In this document: piece after piece, positions 14,136 through 20,422 of the stretch
Numbering within the stretch: the first letter of the stretch is position 1
Layout: the number at the start of each line of letters is the position of its first letter
From: an uncultured Collinsella sp.
Lineage (GTDB): Bacteria; Actinomycetota; Coriobacteriia; Coriobacteriales; Coriobacteriaceae
NCBI GenBank assembly: GCA_902464495.1
Contig: CABQJK010000029.1
Coordinates: 1 to 22,740 of the forward strand
DNA length: 22,740 nucleotides
Reading direction: 5' to 3'
Notes under the pieces: generated by a model
Databases searched by the model: none
Seen by the model: the letters and a program-made list of their open reading frames with translations, nothing else
Told to the model about the DNA's origin: nothing
Translations under genes and position numbers: made by a program

Positions 14136-14699
14136 ATGCCTACCATTTCTACCGCCGACTTCAAGAACGGCCTCGGTCTCCGCATTAAGGACAAGGTCTA
14201 CACCATCGTCGAGTTCCAGCATGTCAAGCCGGGCAAGGGCGGCGCGTTTGTGCGCTACAAGACCCGCGACATCAAGAGCGGCCGCGTCGTCGAGAACACC
14301 TGCAACGCCGGCACCAAGTTCGAGAGCGTCATGCTCACCACCCGTGAGTTCCAGTACCTCTACAACGATGGCACCGACTACATCTTCATGGACAACGAAT
14401 CCTATGAGCAGGTTCCCGTTCCCGAGGACATGGTGGGCGAGAACTCCAAGTGGCTGCGCGAGAACGACATCTGCCAGCTGCTCTTCGCCGACGATGAGCT
14501 CATGGGCGTGACTCCGCCGATGTTCATCGAGACCACCATCGTCCAGACCGACCCGGGCTTTAAGGGCGACACCGTCCAGGGTTCCACCAAGCCGGCCACG
14601 ATCGACACCGGCGCTGTCATCCAGGTCCCCATGTACCTCAACGAGGGCGAGGTCATCAAGGTTGACACCCGCGACGGCAAGTTCGTCTCCCGCGTCTAG
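14136..14699 (+). CDS. efp: translation elongation factor P
   Basis: EF-P binds ribosomes stalled at polyproline and promotes peptide bond formation. The 187-residue protein is full length. The tip of domain I reads VKPGKGGAF with Lys34, the position that is modified in many bacteria. No epmA or earP type modifying gene is in the window. The domain III signature GVTPPMFIETTI and the end NEGEVIKVDTRDGKFVSRV are canonical. The start at 14136 follows GAAAGG at 5 bases; an 11-codon upstream extension lacks a ribosome-binding site. It is the first gene of the efp-asp23-nusB-xseB-tlyA-nadK-recN series. Confidence 0.97.
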   Translation: MPTISTADFKNGLGLRIKDKVYTIVEFQHVKPGKGGAFVRYKTRDIKSGRVVENTCNAGTKFESVMLTTREFQYLYNDGTDYIFMDNESYEQVPVPEDMVGENSKWLRENDICQLLFADDELMGVTPPMFIETTIVQTDPGFKGDTVQGSTKPATIDTGAVIQVPMYLNEGEVIKVDTRDGKFVSRV

Positions 14700-14723
14700 C
14701 AACCAACTCTTCTAGGAGGACTC

Positions 14724-15086
14724 ATGCCCCAGGAAATCAAGATTGACGGCATCGGCATTTCGCCCGATGTTCTGACCGCCATCGTCTCGCGCGCCGTGTC
14801 CGATGTCGAGGGCATCGCCTCCGTTGGCGTCAAGGACCTTGCCACCAACCTTGTCTCCATGATGCTCTCGTCCAAGGCCCCGGCTTCCGAGCCGGCGGTC
14901 GAGACCGAGGTCGTCGGCGACAAGCTCGCACTCACCGTGCGCGTTGTGGTGTTCTTTGGCTATCCGTTCAAGAAACTCGCCGAGGCCGTTCGCGCTGCCG
15001 TGGTCGCTGCCATCGATGCCCAGGTGGGCGTTGAGGTCGAGCGCGTTGACGTTTGCATCGACGGCCTCGTTTTCCCCAAGGAGTAA
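14724..15086 (+). CDS. Asp23/Gls24 family envelope stress response protein
   Basis: The 120-residue product has the Asp23/Gls24 (DUF322) pattern: ISPDVLTAIVSRAVSDVEGIASVG at the start, an alternating hydrophobic strand region (KLALTVRVVVFFGYPFKKLA), a helix (AVRAAVVAAID) and a closing V-x-R-V-D-V-x-I-D-G-L strand. It lacks a signal peptide or membrane helix. A strong AGGAGG (14714-14719) lies 4 bases before the ATG. In Firmicutes these proteins act at the envelope during alkaline or other stress, and a member often sits between efp and nusB, as here. The exact role is not known. The next gene starts 3 bases after the stop. Confidence 0.88.
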   Translation: MPQEIKIDGIGISPDVLTAIVSRAVSDVEGIASVGVKDLATNLVSMMLSSKAPASEPAVETEVVGDKLALTVRVVVFFGYPFKKLAEAVRAAVVAAIDAQVGVEVERVDVCIDGLVFPKE

Positions 15087-15089
15087 CCT

Positions 15090-15677
15090 TTGAGCCTTAA
15101 GGTTTATCGCGGGCGTACGCTTGCCCGCAGTCAGGCGCTGCAGCTGCTGTTCCAGGCCGAGGCCACGGACAGCCCGCTCGAGCGCGTCCTCGAGGGCGAT
15201 TTCCTGATCTCGAAGGGCCCCCTCGACCCCTATGCGCTGGAGCTGTGCCGCGGTGCCTACGAGCATATCGATCGCATCGACTGTGCCCTGCGCGCCGTCG
15301 CCAAGAACTGGGATCTTATGCGCATGCCCGGCGCCGACCGCAATCTGCTGCGTATCGCCGTCTACGAGATGCGCTTCCTCACCGACGAAGAGGTCTCGGA
15401 CGCTATCGTGATCAACGAGGCCGTCGAACTTGCCAAGGCCTATGGCACCGACCAGTCCGCGTCGTTCGTCAACGGCGTGCTGGGCAAGATCGCGCGCAGC
15501 GAGGAGTTGCCGGGCGAGGACCTGTACCAGGAACTGCTGGCCGAGGATCGCGCTCGCGAGGAGGCCCAGGCTGCTGAGGCTGCCGCCAAGGTCGCTGCCG
15601 CTCAGGCTACAGCCGGTGTACTTGCCGAGGATGTGGACGCTGCTGAGGCCGTCGAGGCCGACTCCGTCGAGGAGTAG
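15090..15677 (+). CDS. nusB: transcription antitermination factor NusB, with C-terminal extension
   Basis: NusB binds boxA RNA with NusE and supports antitermination of rRNA transcription. The start is a TTG at 15090, supported by AAGGAG (15078-15083) at 6 bases and by the family start RTLARSQALQLLFQAE. Core features include PYALELCRGAYEHID, the hydrophobic DRNLLRIAVYEM helix and VINEAVELAKAYGTDQSASFVNGVLGKI. The core ends near residue 140. About 55 further residues are Ala/Glu-rich, probably helical and acidic, which is not part of the normal fold. xseB starts two bases after the stop, with its ribosome-binding site inside the last nusB codons. Confidence 0.93.
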   Translation: MSLKVYRGRTLARSQALQLLFQAEATDSPLERVLEGDFLISKGPLDPYALELCRGAYEHIDRIDCALRAVAKNWDLMRMPGADRNLLRIAVYEMRFLTDEEVSDAIVINEAVELAKAYGTDQSASFVNGVLGKIARSEELPGEDLYQELLAEDRAREEAQAAEAAAKVAAAQATAGVLAEDVDAAEAVEADSVEE

Positions 15678-15679
15678 CC

Positions 15680-15919
15680 ATGCCAGAGGGTTCTGTCCGC
15701 AACTTTGACGAGATTTCGGACCGTCTGGACCAGATCATCGCTACCGTTCGCTCCAAGGATACGTCCTTGGAGCGTTCACTCGATCTGTTTGACGAAGCGA
15801 TTGAGCTGGGCTCCCGCGCGGTCGATATGGTCGACAAGTTTGAGCTGACGCCGCGTGAGGCCGATAAGCTCGAGCAGGAATACGATGAGGATGCGGCAAA
15901 CGAATCCCAGGATAGCTAG
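15680..15919 (+). CDS. xseB: exodeoxyribonuclease VII small subunit
   Basis: This 79-residue protein matches XseB, the small helical subunit that joins XseA to form the single-strand-specific exonuclease VII. The core is NFDEISDRLDQIIATVRSKD, TSLERSLDLFDEAIELG and a final helix, followed by an acidic Ser/Asp/Glu end. Length is typical. GAGGAG (15669-15674) precedes the ATG. The large-subunit gene xseA normally lies directly upstream in this order but is absent between nusB and xseB, so it must be elsewhere or lost. Confidence 0.88.
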   Translation: MPEGSVRNFDEISDRLDQIIATVRSKDTSLERSLDLFDEAIELGSRAVDMVDKFELTPREADKLEQEYDEDAANESQDS

Positions 15920-15945
15920 GCCGCATCTCCGGATACGAATGGTTG

Positions 15946-16758
15946 ATGGCATTCATGAAACGCGTGCGTCTTGATGACGAACTGATTTCACAGGGCATCT
16001 GCGCCGATCGCGCGGATGCCCTTCGCACTCTTATGGCCGGATTGGTCTCGAGTGGCGGCGAGCGCTTGACTTCGCCGGGCCTTAAGGTGATTCCGGGTCT
16101 GCCACTGCACGTGAAGGGGCGCATTCCCTATGTTGGCCGCGGCGGTCTTAAGCTCGAAGGCGCGCTTGATGCGTTTGGCATCAATCCGACGGGCCTTAGC
16201 TGTCTGGATGTGGGCTGCTCTACCGGCGGCTTTACCGATTGCCTGCTCAAGCGCGGAGCTGCGACCGTTGTCTCGGTGGACGTGGGTCGCGCCCAGTTCG
16301 ATTGGTCGTTGCGTCAGGATGATCGCGTGACGCTGCATGAGCGCACAAACGTGACGCAGCTGCCTGAGCTTGGCTATGCCGGTGCCATCGACCTGGCTGT
16401 ATGTGATGTCTCGTTTACCGGCATCGCGAATATCATCGACGCCGTGCTGGCGTGCCTGAAGCCTTCGGGTTCGTTCTGCACGCTCGTAAAGCCCCAGTTT
16501 GAGGCGCCGGCTGCGCTGGTGGGCGAGCGCGGTATCGTGACCGACCCCGCCGTCCGCCGCGATACGCTCGTGGCGGCGATTGAGCTTTTTGCCGCCAAGG
16601 GCCTGTTCCCGCTTGACGTGTGCGTGTCGCCCATCCATGGCGCTAAGGGCAACGTTGAGTTTTTCCTGTACGGCACAAGGTTTGCGCCTGGCGAACGCAC
16701 CGACGATGAGCTGCAATCCCAGGTATCGGCTTTGAGCGAGAAAGCTGCAACGCTATGA
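15946..16758 (+). CDS. tlyA: TlyA family rRNA 2'-O-methyltransferase / hemolysin-like protein
   Basis: About 270 residues: an N-terminal S4 RNA-binding domain (MKRVRLDDELISQGICADRA) followed by an FtsJ-type methyltransferase domain. The SAM loop is LDVGCSTGGFTD, after YVGRGGLKLEGAL carrying the first catalytic Lys. VCDVSF holds the Asp, LVKPQFE the second Lys, and NVEFFLYG the final Glu, so the K-D-K-E set is complete. TlyA methylates 16S and/or 23S rRNA cytidines in mycobacteria. The start is uncertain among TTG 15943, ATG 15946 and ATG 15955, none with a strong ribosome-binding site; the last gives the commonest family start. Its end overlaps nadK by 4 bases. Confidence 0.9.
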   Translation: MAFMKRVRLDDELISQGICADRADALRTLMAGLVSSGGERLTSPGLKVIPGLPLHVKGRIPYVGRGGLKLEGALDAFGINPTGLSCLDVGCSTGGFTDCLLKRGAATVVSVDVGRAQFDWSLRQDDRVTLHERTNVTQLPELGYAGAIDLAVCDVSFTGIANIIDAVLACLKPSGSFCTLVKPQFEAPAALVGERGIVTDPAVRRDTLVAAIELFAAKGLFPLDVCVSPIHGAKGNVEFFLYGTRFAPGERTDDELQSQVSALSEKAATL

Positions 16759-17615
16759 AGGTCTTTCTGGTTCCCAATTACTACAAGCAAGAGGCGGTCG
16801 AGAGCGGCCTGATGCTCGAGCTTTGGCTTTCGCGCCAGGGCTACGAGGTCGCATGGGCTGCCGACCAGCGATCGAAGATTCAAAGCACGCCTGATATTGA
16901 TGGCTCAGATCTGGTCATTACGCTCGGCGGCGACGGTACGTTGCTGCGCGCTGCCCGCATCCTCAACCATCGCGAGATTCCTATCCTTGGTCTTTCCTAT
17001 GGTCACCTGGGCTTTTTAACTGCTGCGAGCCCCGAGGAGCGCGACATTCTGCAGGTCGTGAGCGATGCTCTGTCCGGTGAGCTGCACGTGAGCCGCCGCG
17101 CCACCATCGCCGCGGATATCGTGTCCGTGCGCGACGATGGCACGAAGGATGTCGTGCGCACGTTTGCCCTCAACGATATGGCACTTACGCGCGGCCCCCT
17201 GTCCGATATGGTTGAGTTTGACATCACGGTGTCCGGCCATCATATCGATCGCCTGCGCGGCGACGGTGTCGTCGTTTCGACGGCGACCGGCTCCACCGGC
17301 TATGCGCTTTCCGCCGGCGGTCCCATTGTCAGCCCCGATTACACGGGTATGGTCTGTGTGCCCATCGCCCCGCATACCATTCAGGCTCGCGCTTTTTTGA
17401 CCTCGCCGAGTGATGTCGTCGAGATCTTTATGTCTGATGACCGTCCGAGTGTTCCGGCGATCGCTATCGATGGACAGTTTATTACCTGCGATGGCACCGT
17501 TGAGAGCGTGGCGGTGCGTCGCGGTCCCGGAGATGTGCTGCTTCTCGATTACGGTCCCGAGAGCTTCTATAACTCCGTGAGCCGCGTGTTCTACGGAGTG
17601 CGTCATGATCGATGA
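16755..17615 (+). CDS. nadK: NAD kinase
   Basis: NAD kinase phosphorylates NAD to NADP. The 286-residue protein has the diagnostic GGDGT motif (VITLGGDGTLLRAAR, 58-61 for GGDG), the LGFLTA strand, FALNDMALTRG with the conserved Asn-Asp, and VSTATGSTGYALSAGGPIV. Length is normal. It overlaps tlyA by ATGA and recN by 11 bases, so the three are tightly coupled. In many Gram-positive genomes argR lies between tlyA and recN; here nadK takes that place, an arrangement also common in actinobacteria. Confidence 0.96.
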   Translation: MKVFLVPNYYKQEAVESGLMLELWLSRQGYEVAWAADQRSKIQSTPDIDGSDLVITLGGDGTLLRAARILNHREIPILGLSYGHLGFLTAASPEERDILQVVSDALSGELHVSRRATIAADIVSVRDDGTKDVVRTFALNDMALTRGPLSDMVEFDITVSGHHIDRLRGDGVVVSTATGSTGYALSAGGPIVSPDYTGMVCVPIAPHTIQARAFLTSPSDVVEIFMSDDRPSVPAIAIDGQFITCDGTVESVAVRRGPGDVLLLDYGPESFYNSVSRVFYGVRHDR

Positions 17616-19233
17616 GCTGCAGGTTTCCAACATTGCACTCATTCGCGAGGCGACGCTGGTGCCGAGTGCGGGCCTAACGGTTTTGACTGGCGAGACCGGT
17701 GCCGGCAAGACCGCGCTGCTCTCGGCGCTCAAGCTCATTTTGGGCGAGCGTGCAGATTCGTCGACCGTGCGCGAGGGAGAGGCGCTGGCGAGCGTCGAGG
17801 CGCGCTTGTTCGACGGCCCGCACGACACGGAGGGCTTTACCGTGCAGCGCAGCCTTTCTGCCGAGGGTCGCAGCCGCGTCAAGATTGACGGCCGCATCGC
17901 CAGCGTGCGCGAGCTTTCCGAGCGCGTTGGCGTGATGATGGATCTGTGCGGCCAGCATGAACATCAGCGTCTGCTCGATCCGGCGCATCATGTTGCCATG
18001 GTTGATGCCTGGGCTGGTCGCTCTGCGCTCGAGGCGCTCGACCGTTACCGTGCCTGCTTCAAGGCGTCGCGTGCGGCTGCCAAGGAGGTCCGTCGCGTAG
18101 AGGAGGCGTCGCGTGCGCAGGGGAGTCGCGTCGAGGAGGCGCGCTTCGCCCTGGAGCGTATCGCCGAGGTCGACCCCAAGCCGGGTGAGTATGAGGAACT
18201 CGAGGAACTGCTGCCGCGCTCCGAACATGCCGAGGTACTGGTTGCCACAGCTAACGATGCCCATGCATCGCTTGCCGCCGAAGGTGGAGCGCTCGATGCC
18301 GTGAACAGCGCCGTGGCAGAGCTTTCCCGTATGGCTACCGTCGATCGCAAACTGGGCGACATTGCCGATGCGCTTACGGATGCCTGCATCTCCCTTGAGG
18401 ATAGCGCGAACGAGCTTCGTGCCTATCGCGATGGCGTCGCCTTCGACCCGCGCGAGCTCGCTCGCATGCGTGAGCGGTATTTCGACCTCAAGGGCCTGTT
18501 GCGTCAGTGGGGTCCCACCATGGACGATGTTTTTGCCATGCGCGATCGCTCGCAAGAGCTGCTGTCCCTGGTCGATGATGGCGATGAGCAGATCAAAAAG
18601 GCGCGTGAGGCACTCGGGAGCGCCGAGCGCGAGCTGTTCGCTGCCGCCAAGGCGCTTAAGCGCGCTCGCAATACGGCGGCCCCGCGCTTCTGCCACGAGG
18701 TTGGTCGTCAGATGGCACGCTTGGAGATGGGCGGCGCCGAGCTCGTTTGGGAGTCGCGTGATCTTCCGCGCGCCGAGTGGACGCCGGCGGGTCCTTCGAG
18801 CTACGAGCTTTTGTATCGCAGCGGTGCTGGCTTGACGCCGCGACCCCTGCGCCGCATTGCGTCGGGCGGCGAGCTCAGCCGCGTTATGCTGGCGAGCAAG
18901 GTGGTCTTGGGTAATGCGGACGGTGTCGATACGCTGGTGTTTGACGAGGTCGATGCCGGTGTCGGCGGCTCCACGGCTCGTGCTCTTGCTGGTGTGCTGG
19001 CCGATCTTGCCGCGACGCATCAGGTGATAGTCGTTACGCACCTGGCGCAGGTCGCCGTTATGGCCGATAAGCACTACGTGGTGAGCAAGGAACCCGGCGA
19101 TGTTCCCCAGACGCATCTGGACGAGGTGACGGGAGACGCCCGTACCGCAGAGATCGCCCGAATGCTGAGCGGCGATCAGTCCGAGGCAAGCTTGGCCCAC
19201 GCAAAGCAGATGCTCGAAGAAGCTCGAGGCTAA
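17605..19233 (+). CDS. recN: DNA repair protein RecN
   Basis: RecN is an SMC-like ATPase that gathers double-strand break ends. The 542-residue protein shows Walker A GETGAGKTALL (about 29-39), the conserved DLCGQHEHQRLLDP segment, two coiled-coil arms (about 150-350, rich in Ala, Glu and Arg), the ABC signature SGGELSRVMLA and Walker B VDTLVFDEVDAGVGG. The end matches the family: VTHLAQVAVMADKHYVV then EIARMLSG. ACGGAG (17593-17598) within nadK precedes the ATG. It is the last gene of the operon; the next gene is convergent. Confidence 0.96.
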   Translation: MIDELQVSNIALIREATLVPSAGLTVLTGETGAGKTALLSALKLILGERADSSTVREGEALASVEARLFDGPHDTEGFTVQRSLSAEGRSRVKIDGRIASVRELSERVGVMMDLCGQHEHQRLLDPAHHVAMVDAWAGRSALEALDRYRACFKASRAAAKEVRRVEEASRAQGSRVEEARFALERIAEVDPKPGEYEELEELLPRSEHAEVLVATANDAHASLAAEGGALDAVNSAVAELSRMATVDRKLGDIADALTDACISLEDSANELRAYRDGVAFDPRELARMRERYFDLKGLLRQWGPTMDDVFAMRDRSQELLSLVDDGDEQIKKAREALGSAERELFAAAKALKRARNTAAPRFCHEVGRQMARLEMGGAELVWESRDLPRAEWTPAGPSSYELLYRSGAGLTPRPLRRIASGGELSRVMLASKVVLGNADGVDTLVFDEVDAGVGGSTARALAGVLADLAATHQVIVVTHLAQVAVMADKHYVVSKEPGDVPQTHLDEVTGDARTAEIARMLSGDQSEASLAHAKQMLEEARG

Positions 19234-19251
19234 GTTGTATCAGCGGTGTTG

Positions 19252-19284
19252 GTGGGACAAAATAGACTGAAATTTTTGTCCCAC
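19252..19284. terminator. 11-bp perfect inverted repeat between convergent recN and rpiR
   Basis: GTGGGACAAAA (19252-19262) and TTTTGTCCCAC (19274-19284) pair perfectly across an 11-base loop. The T-rich side of the stem faces the loop and no T run follows on either strand, so it is not a textbook terminator. Its position between converging genes suggests a bidirectional 3' end signal. Confidence 0.5.
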
Positions 19285-19292
19285 TACGCGTT

Positions 19293-20150
19293 TTACTCAA
19301 CGACCTTGTCCGGCTGGATGAGCTCCTCGTAGTAGCTGATATGTTCGCGAGCGTCTTCAATCTCGGGCAGCAGGAAGTTGTAGATAACTTCGATGATCAT
19401 CGTGGCGCTGATCTTGGAGAACGCAAAGTCGCCCGTCGTCAGCAACGCCTCGTGGTTGACGGTATTAAAAGTATAGTCTGCCAGGCGTGCGAGCGGGGAT
19501 TTGCTGTCGCTGCTGATGACGACTACGGTTGCACCGCAGTCGCGAGCAGCTTTTGCCATGCGATTCAGTCGGCGCGATTTGCCGGAGTTTGAGATGAGCA
19601 CGATGACGTCGCCGGGGCGTAGCGTGAGCGCAAACCCGATCGAGGTCTCGCTGATGGTGCTCGCCATGCAGCGAAGGCCCAGCTGCGAAAACTTAAATGT
19701 CGCATCGAGCGCGACCGCGTTCGTATTGCCCACAGCCGCAAACTCAATAACCCCTGCATGCTTAAGGGCATGCACAACAGCCGCCAACGTATCGTGGTCG
19801 ATCCCGTCGATGGTCGCATTAAGCTCGCTCACCTTGGCAGCCAGGATGTTCTTAAGGCTCTGCTCCATATTGTCGAGCGAGACTTCGTCAGTCAGGCCCT
19901 CGTTGCGCTGGCTTTCCAAATCCCTCGCCAACGAAAACTGAAAGCTGCGGAAGCTGCCAAAGCCAAGCTTGCGGCAGAAGCGCGAAACGGTCGCCTCGGA
20001 CGTGGCGGCGGCGCGCGAGAGCTGAGCCGCCGTGAGGCGTGGCGCCTCGGACTGGTGCTCCAATATATAGTCGACAATGCGCTGCTCGGACTCGCTGTAT
20101 CCCTGATGGGTACTAATGAGGGAAAGTGCGCTCTTGCTACTATCGGTCAT
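19293..20150 (-). CDS. MurR/RpiR family transcriptional regulator
   Basis: The 285-residue protein has an N-terminal HTH_6 domain (about 10-80: YSESEQRIVDYILEH, then LSRAAATSEATVSRFCRKLG) and a C-terminal SIS sugar-phosphate-binding domain (about 110-250), with AAVGNTNAVALDATFKF and LISNSGKSRRL visible. Such proteins regulate sugar uptake and catabolic genes in response to phosphosugars. The start at 20150 is chosen because AGGAG lies 6 bases ahead; an in-frame ATG at 20198 overlaps the likely -10 box and has no ribosome-binding site. It is transcribed away from the PTS gene and is the likely local regulator of it. The effector is unknown. Confidence 0.9.
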   Translation of the reverse strand: MTDSSKSALSLISTHQGYSESEQRIVDYILEHQSEAPRLTAAQLSRAAATSEATVSRFCRKLGFGSFRSFQFSLARDLESQRNEGLTDEVSLDNMEQSLKNILAAKVSELNATIDGIDHDTLAAVVHALKHAGVIEFAAVGNTNAVALDATFKFSQLGLRCMASTISETSIGFALTLRPGDVIVLISNSGKSRRLNRMAKAARDCGATVVVISSDSKSPLARLADYTFNTVNHEALLTTGDFAFSKISATMIIEVIYNFLLPEIEDAREHISYYEELIQPDKVVE

Positions 20151-20198
20151 GGATGGCTCCTGGTTGGCATGAAAATCGGAATCGTTTTGTAATGTCAT

Positions 20199-20204
20199 AG
20201 TATA
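20199..20204 (-). promoter_or_regulatory. -10 box for rpiR
   Basis: On the minus strand TATACT lies about 48 bases before the chosen rpiR ATG, giving a leader of about 40 bases. The -35 region at 17 bases (TATCTT) is weak. Confidence 0.4.
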
Positions 20205-20257
20205 GGGGGATTTTCAATAACAAGATACACCTTGCCGTTTCAAGTGTTGATGGTTAA

Positions 20258-20295
20258 CTTTCACCTACCGTTTACGGTTATGAAAGAACCTTTCA
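20258..20295. promoter_or_regulatory. operator-like palindromes between rpiR and the PTS gene
   Basis: Two overlapping inverted repeats are seen. The first is CTTTCA-cct-ACCGT-TT-ACGGT-ta-TGAAAG (20258-20286). The second is TGAAAG-AAC-CTTTCA (20281-20295), perfect in both 6-base arms. A further CTTTCA occurs at 20345-20350. The symmetry and the place between a divergent RpiR regulator and its probable target suggest regulator binding, but this is inference. Confidence 0.5.
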
Positions 20296-20360
20296 CCGGA
20301 GAATTGCGCCTTGTCTCTTCTCACGCGGACGGTAGGTTGGTATCTTTCAGTTGTGGAAAA

Positions 20361-20400
20361 GCGCGCAAGGACGCGCGTGTAGGGGAGCGCCTGCGGGCGC
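20361..20400 (+). promoter_or_regulatory. two GC-rich hairpins in the PTS gene leader
   Basis: GCGCG/CGCGC (20361-20376) and GCGCC-TGCG-GGCGC (20387-20400) can form consecutive short hairpins just before the AAGGAGG ribosome-binding site (20411-20417). No T run follows, so they are not terminators. They may affect translation or mRNA stability. Confidence 0.35.
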
Positions 20401-20422
20401 AAAACTTAAAAAGGAGGGACAC

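Noticed and set aside
20151..20198. Longer start for the RpiR regulator at 20198
   Set aside because: That ATG touches the -10 box and lacks a ribosome-binding site; ATG 20150 has AGGAG.
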